DNA from: Dolichospermum sp. UHCC 0259 | Lineage (GTDB): Bacteria > Cyanobacteriota > Cyanobacteriia > Cyanobacteriales > Nostocaceae | Direction of reading: 5' to 3' | Assembly (NCBI RefSeq): GCF_009711935.1 | Contig: NZ_VIKX01000132.1 | Location: 1-36,203 of the forward strand | Length of the DNA stretch: 36,203 nt | Shown here: positions 9,428-18,339 of the stretch, one piece after another | Numbering within the stretch: position 1 is the first letter of the stretch | How the letters are laid out: every line of letters starts with the position of its first letter | Notes under the pieces: generated by a model | The model's input: only the letters and a program-made list of their open reading frames with translations | Database searches by the model: none | Told to the model about the DNA's origin: nothing | Translations under genes and position numbers: made by a program

Positions 9428-9566
9428 TATAGGACTGATATTTGAATTTTGAAAAAATCCAAGTATTTGTAGGGTGCGTCAGATATGACAAATCTGTTTA
9501 TTGATAGAATTTATGTAGTCTGACGCACCCTACGTATCGTTTCATAAATCAAATATTATTCCTATA
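9428..9566. mobile_element. MITE-like inverted-repeat element (about 139 bp)
   Basis: The ends are TATAGGA (9428-9434) and TCCTATA (9560-9566). They continue as imperfect arms ATATTTGA.../...TCAAATAT, and then a perfect 15-base pair of GTAGGGTGCGTCAGA (9469-9483) and TCTGACGCACCCTAC (9519-9533). There is no coding capacity. The rest of 9302-9763 shows no gene. Confidence 0.7.
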
Positions 9567-9763
9567 TCTTCTATGAGTTATACAACCTTGTAGTTTAATC
9601 ATGGGAGCAATTATTACCCAGCCAGAACGATAATTTTAGAAATAAATATCAAGAGAATTATCCAGAATTTAGCATCTAATTCACATAAACTGCATAGTTT
9701 TCAAAACATTTTCCCAAATAGGCGCACAATTCCAGCATAGTTCAGGCAAATTCCGTTAACATC

Positions 9764-10981
9764 ATGTTACATTTAGCAAGTGATGCCTTAGAAGCAGGAA
9801 GAATATATAGATCAACAGGTGCAATTCGGACAGAAAAATTGAGATCAGATATCTATCGTGCTTGGGAAAGATCACACTGTCAAGGTGCTAATCCTTGTGC
9901 TTTACAAGCAGAAAAACTCTCAATCATAGATACCGAACGTTTGTTAGACTCACAGAGTTATCTGATTAATGTGGTTCAACCCTATGGACGCATTTTATCA
10001 CAAGCTGCGGGAACAGAACGTCATGCCGTAATGTTAAGTAACCAAGAAGCAATTTTGCTCAATGTTATAGGTGATAAAGAAACCGTTCATGATTCTGAAT
10101 CATTTCCTACCCCTGGAACTTTACTATCAGAATCCGTAGCTGGTGCTAATGGTATCGGTACAGCATTAGCTGAAAAAGATTATGTGCAAATCGTATCAGC
10201 AGAACATTTTATTGAAGGATTTCATCCATTTAGTTGTCAGGGAATTCCACTACATAATGATAAACAGGAAATTGTCGGAGTAGTCAGTATTTCAGTGCGT
10301 AGTCCTGATGCTCATCAGCGATTAAAAGAAATATTAATCTGTGCTTCTCACGGTATTGAAGCTGAATTTTTGATTGCTAAATTAGAAAAAGATATTCGCC
10401 AGATATTAGCATCAAGTCCTGATGATTATCAACCACTAGAAGAACTACGTCAAGATATCATTCAATCGCATAATGCCGCAAGATTAAAACTTGAAGTTGT
10501 ATCTCGCATGGTAGTTGTTAATAAGTTAGACTATGCAATGCAACTAGTTCAACAAGCTGAAAAATCAATTCAACTCTTTCGTCACCGTGCCGATACTTGG
10601 CGTAACATTGCATCATTAGAAACAGCTATAAGCCAGCCTTTGTCACTTACTAAGTGTATCCAGGATCTTATAGACCTCCTAGCAACTGAAATCACAATCC
10701 GTAAAGTTGAAGTTATCACGTATTGGCAAGAACCAATCAATGTAATATCTGACCAAAACAGCCTTTTGCGTAAGCTGCTTAGTTGTTTTTTACAAGCTTT
10801 TGAACGGGGAAATACAGGCGGAATAGTAGAAGTAAAAGTAGATAAAATACAGACTTCTGGATTAGCAAGAGTAAGTTTTCTGGCAATTCCGGCGTTAGGT
10901 ATTTCTAAAACAGATCCAGTTCCATATATTTTTACTCTACCCTTAGTCAATAACCATTTAGTAAATACTCATAAAATATGA
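9764..10981 (+). CDS. GAF-domain sensor with degenerate histidine-kinase-like C-terminus
   Basis: A 405-residue cytosolic protein. Residues about 1-200 match the N-terminal sensing half of AcoR/DhaR-type activators: an IYRAWERSH helix, then a GAF domain with PGTLLSESVAGANGIGTAL and GVVSISVRSP. There is no sigma-54 AAA domain. Instead residues about 220-280 form a long helical pair (LKLEVVSRM..., AMQLVQQAEKS) placed like a dimerisation domain, and 290-400 resemble an eroded HATPase domain (DQNSLLRKLLSCFLQAF where an N box would be). There is no HE[LM]RTP phospho-His motif and no DxGxG box. Its stop overlaps the start of the response regulator (ATGA), so the two are co-translated and probably act together. 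The ligand is unknown. Confidence 0.75.
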   Translation: MLHLASDALEAGRIYRSTGAIRTEKLRSDIYRAWERSHCQGANPCALQAEKLSIIDTERLLDSQSYLINVVQPYGRILSQAAGTERHAVMLSNQEAILLNVIGDKETVHDSESFPTPGTLLSESVAGANGIGTALAEKDYVQIVSAEHFIEGFHPFSCQGIPLHNDKQEIVGVVSISVRSPDAHQRLKEILICASHGIEAEFLIAKLEKDIRQILASSPDDYQPLEELRQDIIQSHNAARLKLEVVSRMVVVNKLDYAMQLVQQAEKSIQLFRHRADTWRNIASLETAISQPLSLTKCIQDLIDLLATEITIRKVEVITYWQEPINVISDQNSLLRKLLSCFLQAFERGNTGGIVEVKVDKIQTSGLARVSFLAIPALGISKTDPVPYIFTLPLVNNHLVNTHKI

Positions 10982-11367
10982 AATTTAATCATTTAGAACA
11001 GCGCAAAGTAGTAATTGCAGATGATGACGAAGATAGTAGAATGCTGTTAGCTTTTTTACTGGAAGATGAAGGTTGGTTAGTAGAACAAGCCAAAAATGGT
11101 AAGGAAGCAATTGAAAAAGTAGTTCAAGAAAAGCCTCATTTATTAATCTTAGATAATAGGATGCCTGAACTAACAGGAATTGAAGTATATCAACACTTAC
11201 AGGAACAAAAAATTGATCTCACTACTGTTTTAGTAACCGCTTATTCAGATATAGAGAAATTAGCCAGTTCTTTGGGTATAGTACATTTTCTCAGAAAGCC
11301 AATTGATATTTCAGAACTATTTATAGTTATTGAATCTGCTTCTCAAACAATGGGTAATAAGCAATAG
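10978..11367 (+). CDS. Single-domain response regulator (receiver only)
   Basis: A 129-residue CheY-like receiver with no output domain. The acidic pocket is D15-D17, the phospho-acceptor is D59 in LLILDNRMP, the switch Thr is T87 in VLVTAYS, and the conserved Lys is K107 in FLRKP. The start overlaps the stop of the upstream GAF sensor by four bases (ATGA), which indicates translational coupling and a shared mRNA. With the partner's kinase motifs missing, the phosphate may come from another kinase. It is followed by a heptamer/repeat block at 11391. Confidence 0.92.
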   Translation: MKFNHLEQRKVVIADDDEDSRMLLAFLLEDEGWLVEQAKNGKEAIEKVVQEKPHLLILDNRMPELTGIEVYQHLQEQKIDLTTVLVTAYSDIEKLASSLGIVHFLRKPIDISELFIVIESASQTMGNKQ

Positions 11368-11390
11368 AAAACCTATGTTAGGGCTAGGAG

Positions 11391-11441
11391 TTAGGAGTCA
11401 GGTGGAAGAATTAGAAGGAGATAAGAATAGTCTCAAATCTG
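11391..11441 (+). repeat. Repeat block: heptamer plus dispersed body, copy 1 (truncated)
   Basis: GTTAGGAGTCAGG, then GTGGAAGAATTAGAAGGAG, ATAAGAATAGTCTCAAATCT. The body matches 15832-15969 and 18129-18262. After 11441 it diverges, but TATGGCTTAAGCTACGCTAT and AATTAGAG further on (11471-11507) match the right end of copy 3, so its middle seems to have been lost. Confidence 0.75.
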
Positions 11442-11547
11442 GGTTATTAACCGTTGTCAATTGTCCATTTATGGCTTAAGCTACGCTATCATTAAGCCTT
11501 AATTAGAGAATATTTTAGAAAATTTTAACTTTCTCTTCTTCCTTCTT

Positions 11548-11579
<32 letters not shown>

Positions 11580-11580
11580 T

Positions 11581-12363
11581 TTAAAATTCCACAATTACTG
11601 GTGTATGATCACTTGGTTGAACCAACTTCCGAGGTTCAGTATCAATAATACAACTTTGAGCGCGTTCATACAACATTGGCGTGAGATAATGATGATCTAT
11701 TCGCCAACCTAAATTACGCTTAAAAGCCGCTGTGCGATAATCCCACCAACTATAATTTTCTCCTTCGCTGTTGAATTTCCGAAAGGCATCTGCAAAACCT
11801 AAACTGAGAACATCTCGTAAAGCCTGACGTTCTAATTCAGATGCCATAATGTGATTATCTATCTTGACTTTATCATTAATATCTATATTTTCTAGGGCAA
11901 TATTAAAATCACCACACAGAGAAATTGCTGAATTTGATAATATTAATGTCCGTAAATATTCTTTCAGTATTTTCAACCAGCCTAACTTATATTCATATTT
12001 TTCGCTACCGATAGATGAACCATTGGGAACGTAAAGATTAACAATTCTTACGCCCTCAATTACACCTGTAATCACCCGTTTTTGTTCATCCCATGCTGAT
12101 TCTGTTTCCGGTAAAATAGCACCAAAGCCTACACTTACATCCATCAACGGTTGACGACTAATTAAAGCCACGCCATTATAAGATTTTTGCCCGGAAATAT
12201 ACGGATAATAGCCTAAATTTGTAAACGCCAGACTAGGAAAATCCTGATCTATGACTTTGGTTTCTTGTAAACACAAAACATCAACCGGATTTTCTGTTAA
12301 CCAATTGATAACCTGTTCTAAACGTGTCCGCACAGAATTAACATTCCAAGTAGCAATTTTCAT
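11581..12363 (-). CDS. xthA: Exodeoxyribonuclease III (AP endonuclease)
   Basis: A 260-residue enzyme of the Xth/EEP family that cuts DNA at abasic sites and removes 3' blocks in base-excision repair. Metal-binding N7 (ATWNVNS) and E34 (LCLQETK) are present, as are LYVPNG, the catalytic CGDFNIA and the terminal SDHTPVIVEF with the catalytic His. The length matches ExoIII (about 260). The ATG at 12363 lacks an obvious Shine-Dalgarno site. It is a single gene, and its stop directly abuts a heptamer array. Confidence 0.95.
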   Translation of the reverse strand: MKIATWNVNSVRTRLEQVINWLTENPVDVLCLQETKVIDQDFPSLAFTNLGYYPYISGQKSYNGVALISRQPLMDVSVGFGAILPETESAWDEQKRVITGVIEGVRIVNLYVPNGSSIGSEKYEYKLGWLKILKEYLRTLILSNSAISLCGDFNIALENIDINDKVKIDNHIMASELERQALRDVLSLGFADAFRKFNSEGENYSWWDYRTAAFKRNLGWRIDHHYLTPMLYERAQSCIIDTEPRKLVQPSDHTPVIVEF

Positions 12364-12737
12364 GAGTTAATTATTAAAATGATGGCAAAATAATGGTAAA
12401 GTAATTGTTCGATAAAAATTAGATATTTATGATCCCCCAGATAGATGAACAAGGTCTATAATAGTTTATAGTTTAATAATGTTCTTTTATGTTTTTCATG
12501 GTTTTGATAAAAAAATGAGTTTGGGGAAATCTTTTAAAAATCGGTTAGTTTAGCATTTGCTGATAGTTTTTTACCCGAATTTTCTCCAAATTGGAGGATT
12601 CCGAATGGAGAAATAAAAGGCTACAAAAATGAACGTGATTAAATCAAGCATAAAAGTAGAAGTTGGAATTGTTTAATGGTGATGTCGAAATCAATCATAA
12701 CATTGCCGGGGTTGAATTTTTTTAAGGGGGACATTTT
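12364..12737. other. Intergenic region upstream of the zinc-ribbon gene
   Basis: Holds a small palindrome CTCCAAATTGGAG (12584-12596) and a possible 15-codon leader frame (12629-12676, MNVIKSSIKVEVGIV) with a weak ribosome site. Neither is assigned a role. No other gene is seen. Confidence 0.35.
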
Positions 12738-12932
12738 ATGAGTATTATAGTTAACACCTGCCCATGCTGTGGTGGTTCGGTTCTGCGTCATGTTCGCCAT
12801 CATGAGGTTTATTGGTTTTGTCTGTCCTGTAGACAAGAAGTACCAGTTTTAAGTATCAATGGATCTAATCCTCTATCTAAGCTAGAAAGCCGTAATCAAG
12901 AAGTTTTACCGCAAACAGCGTTGAGTTCTTGA
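12738..12932 (+). CDS. Small zinc-ribbon protein
   Basis: A 64-residue protein. Two cysteine knuckles, TCPCCGG (residues 8-12) and FCLSCRQ (about 28-32), separated by a His-rich strand (RHVRHHEVYW), form a classical zinc ribbon; the tail is disordered. A strong AAGGGGG lies seven bases before the ATG, which supports real translation although the gene is short. No catalytic motif is seen; nucleic-acid or protein binding is the usual role of such ribbons, and is inference here. It stands alone behind a 374-base leader region. Confidence 0.8.
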   Translation: MSIIVNTCPCCGGSVLRHVRHHEVYWFCLSCRQEVPVLSINGSNPLSKLESRNQEVLPQTALSS

Positions 12933-13193
12933 ATTTGTCCATGAAGATGGCTAATCAGCATACAGTAGCTTTCAGCTATCAGCGGTCAGCAGTAAAACAG
13001 CCTCACTGCAAGGTTTGTGATTAAAGGTTGTACCTCATTTACCTGCAATATGCTGTAAATTTGGGTAAAATCAGGAATTGCTAATTTTAAATACAAAATA
13101 TATGCCGATATCATTAAGTATGGTATAAAACCGTATTTAATTGATTTTGATAGTGTGGTTTAAGCCGTATTTCTTTTTTATGGGTGAAAAGTT

Positions 13194-14213
13194 TTGTTAG
13201 CAGCACTACTCTACGGACAAGAGGATTTACGCCTAGAACAAGTTCCTGACCCGACTCCCGAAGCCGGCGAGGTGGTGATTCAGGTGGAAGCAGCCACTAC
13301 TTGTGGTACGGATTTAAAGGTGTGGCGACGAGGTGGTCATGCTAAAATGCTGACACTACCAACATTGTTTGGCCATGAAGGTGCGGGACGCATTGTTGCT
13401 ATCGGTGCTGGGGTGACTAATTGGCGGGTAGGCGATCGCGTGGTGGCAAATAATTCTGCACCCTGCATGAAATGTTTCTTTTGTCAACGTCAAGAATATT
13501 CTTTATGTCCCCATATAACTTGGAATAATGGCACATTTGCGGAATATCTGAAAATTCCTGCTCCCATAGTTGAGCATAATTTATTACCTGTTCCTGATCA
13601 TTTGCCTCTAGTTTTAGCGGCGATGACTGAACCTTTAGCCTGTGTATTGCATGGTATCAGCCGTTGTGGTGCTAAACCCAATGACAAAGTAGTGGTTTTG
13701 GGTGATGGGGCGATTGGCTTGATGTTTGTGGCAGTATTGGCGAAATATACTGAGGTAATATTGTGGGGTGGGAATCATCAACGGTTAGAAATTGGTGAAA
13801 AGCTGGGTGCAGCCAAGACTTTTAATTATCATCAAGTTACGGATATTGCCAATACAGTTAAGGAATTAACCGCTGGTTGGGGTGCGGATGTCGTGATAGA
13901 GGCTACTGGTGTACCGAGTGTCTGGGAAACTGCGATCGCTTGCGGTCGTCCTGGTGCAACTATCAATTTATTTGGTGGTTGTCCAAAAAATACCACAATT
14001 ACTGTCAATACCGAACAATTGCACTATAGTGAACTTACTCTCAAAGGCGTATTTCACAATACACCAGAATATGTGAAAGCTGCCTTATCACTCATCGCTA
14101 GTGGTACAATTCCTTTTGACTTGCTCATTAGTGAACACCGACCTTTACAGGATCTAGAACAGGTATTTATGGATATGAAGGCGCGGAAAGTCATTAAGGT
14201 AGCAATGGTTTGA
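13194..14213 (+). CDS. Zinc-dependent medium-chain alcohol/polyol dehydrogenase
   Basis: A 339-residue NAD(P)-dependent oxidoreductase of the MDR superfamily. Catalytic zinc ligands are C37 (TTCGTDLK) and H61-E62 (FGHEGAGR). The structural zinc site is complete: C91, C94, C97 and C105. The Rossmann motif is VVVLGDGAIGLMF near residue 165. It is closest in look to threonine/sorbitol/galactitol-phosphate dehydrogenases; the substrate cannot be fixed. The start is TTG: the ATG 14 bases upstream runs into a stop, and the protein aligns with family N-termini from this codon. It is followed after 38 bases by a secreted hypothetical protein on the same strand, possibly co-transcribed. Confidence 0.88.
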   Translation: MLAALLYGQEDLRLEQVPDPTPEAGEVVIQVEAATTCGTDLKVWRRGGHAKMLTLPTLFGHEGAGRIVAIGAGVTNWRVGDRVVANNSAPCMKCFFCQRQEYSLCPHITWNNGTFAEYLKIPAPIVEHNLLPVPDHLPLVLAAMTEPLACVLHGISRCGAKPNDKVVVLGDGAIGLMFVAVLAKYTEVILWGGNHQRLEIGEKLGAAKTFNYHQVTDIANTVKELTAGWGADVVIEATGVPSVWETAIACGRPGATINLFGGCPKNTTITVNTEQLHYSELTLKGVFHNTPEYVKAALSLIASGTIPFDLLISEHRPLQDLEQVFMDMKARKVIKVAMV

Positions 14214-14251
14214 CAATGAAAATTCCGACGCACCCTAACTTTATCTAAACA

Positions 14252-14863
14252 ATGCTCAAACAATCCTTACTAAAATTATTGATTTTACCTTGTTCCCTGA
14301 TACCTTGGTTGTCAGTGGAAATACTGCTAAATCCTCCCGTGCAAGCCCTACCTGGAGACAGTACAGAGGATGTACTCTCATGGATTCAAGCCCATCCTAC
14401 ACTACAGCCAAAACCAGGAGAACGATTATTTATTAGTAAAAGTGATACAGCGGCTCAAAGATTTACTTTCCAAGCCTCCGTATTACCTCCTGGTAGAGTA
14501 ACATTTACTAACGACCGCATCACAATTCGCACTGAACGCATGACCATGTTTGATGCTGTTAATGGCGTTACACGACAGCGTTTAGAAGAATCTTTACGAG
14601 TAATTTATAATTTAGATGTGTATCAAGATTATAATGAGGCTCAAATTGTCTATGAGTATCCTAGCCAGACTACTATTAATACATCTAGACTAGCAAAGAC
14701 ACCCACACGGGAAGCTTTACAAGGAGAATTACGGATAGGCGATCGCTATGCGTACTGGATAGAAATTGCCCAACCCAAGGAAGGTAAAGCCATCACTGGT
14801 AAAATTACGGTGTTACTCAAAGCCGATTTAGACAAATTAGAAACAGAATTAAGAACGCGCTAA
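14252..14863 (+). CDS. Conserved hypothetical exported protein
   Basis: A 203-residue protein. Residues about 1-33 form a signal peptide (LLKLLILPCSLIPWL core, VQALPG cleavage region), so it is probably exported to the periplasm. The mature part is beta-rich and polar (ERLFISKSDTAAQRF, RVTFTNDRITIRTER), with a basic C-terminal helix. I recognise no enzyme motif. It lies 38 bases after the zinc dehydrogenase on the same strand and is followed by a heptamer array. Confidence 0.75.
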   Translation: MLKQSLLKLLILPCSLIPWLSVEILLNPPVQALPGDSTEDVLSWIQAHPTLQPKPGERLFISKSDTAAQRFTFQASVLPPGRVTFTNDRITIRTERMTMFDAVNGVTRQRLEESLRVIYNLDVYQDYNEAQIVYEYPSQTTINTSRLAKTPTREALQGELRIGDRYAYWIEIAQPKEGKAITGKITVLLKADLDKLETELRTR

Positions 14864-14884
14864 TTTAGGAGGAGTTGGGAAGAA

Positions 14885-14922
<38 letters not shown>

Positions 14923-15023
14923 TGAAGAAGAAGGAAGAATAAAGGAGGAGAAAAGAGAATAAAGCAGGAGTTTTGTTATCAATGGGAGTTCATAACCACC
15001 TTGGTGGTTGTTATATTTCGCAA

Positions 15024-15365
15024 TCATAAAGTTTGCCATGTTCCAGAAAAAATACTTTCAGCCCCCAGAGAAATACGGACTAAATCCTCATTAAGTAGGG
15101 GAGGCCACTCCACACCTGCTTTTCTTCCCGCAGCAAAAAATCTTTGCGCCTTCACAGCCAACTGATATAAAGCAAAAGCCAGTTCTCTGTCCAAATTGGG
15201 TGCTGTTTTTAAAGCCTCAAATACCACCTTCAAAGCCAACAAGGTGGAAGTAACTTGACCAGGAACAGGAGGTTTACCTTGTTGTAAACGACTTAACAGA
15301 GTATCTGGATTGTCTAAACTGCTTGTTTGGTCTATGAGTAGTTTCCGTGCTATTTCGTAGTTCAT
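15024..15365 (-). CDS. Conserved hypothetical protein, all-helical
   Basis: A 113-residue soluble, predominantly helical protein (MNYEIARKLLIDQ, STLLALKVVFEALK, LAFALYQLAVKAQRF). No catalytic motif or membrane segment is visible. The ATG at 15365 is the only good start. It is convergent with the upstream exported-protein gene and divergent from the small membrane protein at 15528. Similar short proteins are widespread in cyanobacteria by my recollection, but I cannot name a function. Confidence 0.65.
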   Translation of the reverse strand: MNYEIARKLLIDQTSSLDNPDTLLSRLQQGKPPVPGQVTSTLLALKVVFEALKTAPNLDRELAFALYQLAVKAQRFFAAGRKAGVEWPPLLNEDLVRISLGAESIFSGTWQTL

Positions 15366-15527
15366 ACTTCTAACTAATTTCCATACTGTGCAAAAGTCGC
15401 ACTTTACAAATATATTAGAAGCATCTAGCCCCGGAAGGTTGCAATTTTTCCTGATAATAGTTTATTATCCTGATTTTGGTGTTTTTTCGGGAAAAAACTC
15501 AGTATCAATGCCTATTTCCTAAACTCT

Positions 15528-15725
15528 ATGATTATCACCTTAATAGTAGCTTGGGTAGTTTTTATCATTCTCTGGAAATTAATTAAAACCACCATTAAAA
15601 CAGCTATAATTTCCGCCGCTATCGTTATGTTATTATACTTTGGCTTCGGTATTACTCCCCAAGACATTTGGCATCAAATCAGCCAATTTGCTCAAACCTC
15701 CTCTCCCACAACAGAGAAAAAGTAA
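15528..15725 (+). CDS. Small membrane protein, hypothetical
   Basis: A 65-residue protein with an N-terminal hydrophobic helix (residues 2-17, ITLIVAWVVFIILWKL), a short basic linker (KTTIKT) and a second hydrophobic stretch (about 26-43). A polar tail, QFAQTSSPTTEKK, follows. It looks like a two-helix hairpin in the membrane. No function is recognised. It stands alone and is followed by repeats. Confidence 0.6.
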   Translation: MIITLIVAWVVFIILWKLIKTTIKTAIISAAIVMLLYFGFGITPQDIWHQISQFAQTSSPTTEKK

Positions 15726-15752
15726 GCATTTAAAAATTAAAAACAATAATTA

Positions 15753-15830
15753 GAGGAGTCAGGAGTCAGGAGTCAGCACTTCGACTTCGCTCAGTGACCA
15801 GTCAGGAGCGATGCCCTGAGCTTGTCGAAG
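15753..15830 (+). repeat. Heptamer array followed by CTTCGAC...GTCGAAG hairpin repeat
   Basis: About three TCAGGAG units (15754-15776), then an inverted repeat CTTCGAC-TTC-GCTCAG (15779-15794) with CTGAGC-TT-GTCGAAG (15816-15830). The latter is a REP-like palindrome. It follows the small membrane protein gene, and the heptamers have that gene's sense. Confidence 0.8.
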
Positions 15831-15831
15831 G

Positions 15832-15969
15832 GTCAGGTGGAAGAATTAGAAGGAGGTAAGAATAGTCTCAAATTTGAGAAAGTGATAGGTAAATGAATGG
15901 TTTCAACGCTTATTCCTTGCACCTGATTCACTTTTTTTAACCCGGAAACTCCTAATATATCTAAGTTTT
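15832..15969 (+). repeat. Dispersed repeat body, copy 2
   Basis: GTCAGGTGGAAGAATTAGAA onward. It runs parallel to copy 3 (18129-18262) for about 135 bases with scattered substitutions; shared islands include TAAGAATAGTCTC, GCTTATTC and CACCTGA. It carries no coding frame. Confidence 0.75.
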
Positions 15970-16000
15970 CGATTTATTCATCAAACCCTATTTAATCAAG

Positions 16001-16351
16001 TTATTCACATCCTGGCAAATCTAACGCAATTAATAACGCTTGCTCTAGATGTGCCATCACCACCTCAGAAAGAATTCCTCTTAAACGTAGAAAACGGGTT
16101 TTAGATAATACACGCACCTGATCGGCCATAGCGATCGAATCTTTCTTTAGTCCACCATCTGGTGACAAAATCAAGACTTGAGTAGGGTAAACTCGCTTCC
16201 CATCTTGATAGGTGGTACAAGGTACTGCTAAAACTACAGGGCTGGATAGATTAATCACATCACGACTAACAATAATTACCGGACGAGTTCCTCCCTGCTC
16301 CGAGCCTTCAGTCATCTCTAGACGTGCATCATACACCTCACCCCTTCTCAT
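16001..16351 (-). CDS. MazF/PemK-like toxin (endoribonuclease)
   Basis: A protein of 116 residues from the ATG at 16351 (MRRGEVYDARL). This start is chosen because it overlaps the antitoxin stop as ATGA and begins at the family's conserved RGE(V/I) motif; the frame extends 11 codons further upstream inside the antitoxin. It has the PemK/MazF fold signature: RRGEVYDA, GTRPVIIVSRD with the catalytic Arg region, VVLAVPCTT and DSIAMADQVRV. Family members cleave mRNA at short motifs to stop growth; the target here is unknown. It is coupled to the antitoxin at 16348-16623. Confidence 0.9.
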   Translation of the reverse strand: MRRGEVYDARLEMTEGSEQGGTRPVIIVSRDVINLSSPVVLAVPCTTYQDGKRVYPTQVLILSPDGGLKKDSIAMADQVRVLSKTRFLRLRGILSEVVMAHLEQALLIALDLPGCE

Positions 16352-16623
16352 CTTGGAGATTCCCCTAACTGCAACGCCTCCCACTGCGCCGTAGCAAATT
16401 CCACCTCTAGCTTTAATACCTCTGCCTGATAATCTGGATCATTAGCCATTTCAGCCAATGCGGCATCAATTTCCGATCGCTTCTGTAAGGCTAATTCTCT
16501 TCGTAAAGCTTGAGCGACAAAATCATTACGACTCTTAGCCTTTCCTTCCAGAACTGCTCTATCTGTGGCTTCTAGGAGTTCTCTGGGAATGGTTAGGGTC
16601 GTGCGAACGGTTTCTGTTTTCAT
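16348..16623 (-). CDS. MazE-like ribbon-helix-helix antitoxin
   Basis: A 91-residue protein. The N-terminal RHH DNA-binding segment is TVRTTLTIPRELLEATD, followed by helices AKSRNDFVAQALRREL; the acidic C-terminal half (YQAEVLKLEVEFATAQW) is the probable toxin-neutralising part. The stop TGA overlaps the toxin ATG by four bases, the usual antitoxin-first order. The pair presumably represses its own promoter, which should lie in the 200-base gap before ispG, where ispG diverges. I cannot pick out an operator by eye. Confidence 0.88.
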   Translation of the reverse strand: MKTETVRTTLTIPRELLEATDRAVLEGKAKSRNDFVAQALRRELALQKRSEIDAALAEMANDPDYQAEVLKLEVEFATAQWEALQLGESPR

Positions 16624-16837
16624 AGAGCGTTCATTTTTTGATGACTGAAGTGATGTCTTATATCATATCGTTTTACGCATCATTCAAAATTAAAAATTCA
16701 GCTATTAGTAAAATCCTGGACTTTTACCACCTACTTTTCCACTTTATCACCTAAAATAACCTCAATTGTGGCAATCTGAGAAATATAACTCCTGGCAATC
16801 TGATATTTTAGCTACAGAAAATCTACCTGTTTAGATT

Positions 16838-18064
16838 ATGCAAACTCTGCCGACTTTGGAAATTACCAACACTGCATCTAGTCAACCAGCCTTTGATACC
16901 ACCATCAAACGCCGCAAAACCCGCCCTGTAAAGGTGGGAGATGTCACCATTGGGGGTGGATACCCGGTGGTGGTACAGTCTATGATTAATGAAGATACTC
17001 TGGATATTGATGGTTCTGTCGCGGGTATTCGTCGTCTTCATGAAATAGGCTGCGAAATTGTTCGTGTCACTGTTCCTAGTCTGGGACACGCTAAAGCACT
17101 GGCGGAAATTAAACAACAATTAATCAAAACTTACCGAGATGTGCCAATTGTTGCCGATGTCCATCACAATGGTATGAAAATCGCCTTGGAAGTCGCCAAA
17201 CATATTGAAAAGGTGAGAATTAATCCAGGTTTATATGTATTTGAAAAACCTAATACCAGTCGCACTGAATATACAAAAGCTGAATTTGACGAAATTGGCG
17301 AAAAGATCCGCGAAACTTTAGCACCGCTGGTAATTTCTTTGCGTGATCAAGGTAAAGCTATGCGAATCGGTGTCAATCATGGTTCTTTGGCGGAAAGAAT
17401 GCTATTTACCTATGGTGATACTCCTGAAGGAATGGTGGAATCGGCCATAGAATTTATTCGCATTTGTGAATCTTTGGATTTTCATAATGTGGTGATTTCC
17501 ATGAAAGCTTCACGAGTACCTGTCATGGTGGCTGCATATCGTCTTATGGCTAAACGCATGGATGATTTGGGGATGGATTATCCTTTGCATCTGGGGGTAA
17601 CGGAAGCAGGTGATGGTGAATATGGCAGAATTAAATCTACAGCCGGTATTGCTACATTATTGGCTGATGGTATTGGTGATACAATCCGCGTGTCTTTAAC
17701 AGAAGCACCAGAAAAGGAAATTCCTGTTTGTTACAGCATTCTGCAAGCTTTGGGTTTGCGGAAAACAATGGTTGAGTATGTTGCTTGTCCTTCCTGTGGA
17801 CGGACTCTATTTAATTTGGAGGAAGTGCTGCACGTAGTCAGGGAAGCTACCAAGCATTTAACAGGGTTGGATATTGCTGTGATGGGTTGTATTGTGAATG
17901 GACCCGGAGAAATGGCTGATGCTGACTATGGTTATGTTGGCAAAACTCCCGGTTATATTTCTTTATATCGTGGTCGGGAAGAAATTAAAAAAGTCCCAGA
18001 ATCACAAGGTGTAGAGGAATTAATTAATCTCATTAAAGCTGATGGACGTTGGGTAGAACCTTAA
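16838..18064 (+). CDS. ispG: 4-hydroxy-3-methylbut-2-enyl diphosphate synthase (IspG/GcpE)
   Basis: A 408-residue iron-sulfur enzyme of the MEP isoprenoid pathway, reducing MEcPP to HMBPP; it supplies carotenoid, phytol and quinone precursors. The N-terminal TIM-barrel begins [13 protein letters not shown] with PVVVQSM. The C-terminal [4Fe-4S] domain has C317 and C320 (ACPSCGR) and C351 (GCIVNGPGE). The length fits the short bacterial/cyanobacterial form without the plant insertion. The ATG at 16838 opens a short non-conserved leader before the core. It is monocistronic; a MITE sits one base after its TAA (18062-18064), in the CAATTA duplication. Confidence 0.97.
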   Translation: MQTLPTLEITNTASSQPAFDTTIKRRKTRPVKVGDVTIGGGYPVVVQSMINEDTLDIDGSVAGIRRLHEIGCEIVRVTVPSLGHAKALAEIKQQLIKTYRDVPIVADVHHNGMKIALEVAKHIEKVRINPGLYVFEKPNTSRTEYTKAEFDEIGEKIRETLAPLVISLRDQGKAMRIGVNHGSLAERMLFTYGDTPEGMVESAIEFIRICESLDFHNVVISMKASRVPVMVAAYRLMAKRMDDLGMDYPLHLGVTEAGDGEYGRIKSTAGIATLLADGIGDTIRVSLTEAPEKEIPVCYSILQALGLRKTMVEYVACPSCGRTLFNLEEVLHVVREATKHLTGLDIAVMGCIVNGPGEMADADYGYVGKTPGYISLYRGREEIKKVPESQGVEELINLIKADGRWVEP

Positions 18065-18102
18065 TCAATTAGGGCTTGCTGAAAAAGTCTTCTCGTGAGG
18101 GC

Positions 18103-18262
<160 letters not shown>

Positions 18263-18339
18263 TCAGTTTATATGGCTAAAGCCATGCTACGCTATCAGCA
18301 AGCCCCAATTAGAGTTTTACAAAAAAGGGAATGGATAGG

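Noticed and set aside
10582-10950. 122-codon minus-strand frame inside the GAF sensor gene
   Set aside because: Antisense shadow of a coding region; no independent support.
12639-12836. Minus-strand open frame over the zinc-ribbon gene
   Set aside because: It overlaps a well-supported plus-strand gene antisense and has no domain or ribosome site.
16352-16384. Longer MazF start inside the antitoxin gene
   Set aside because: The ATGA overlap and the family's RRGE start point to 16351.
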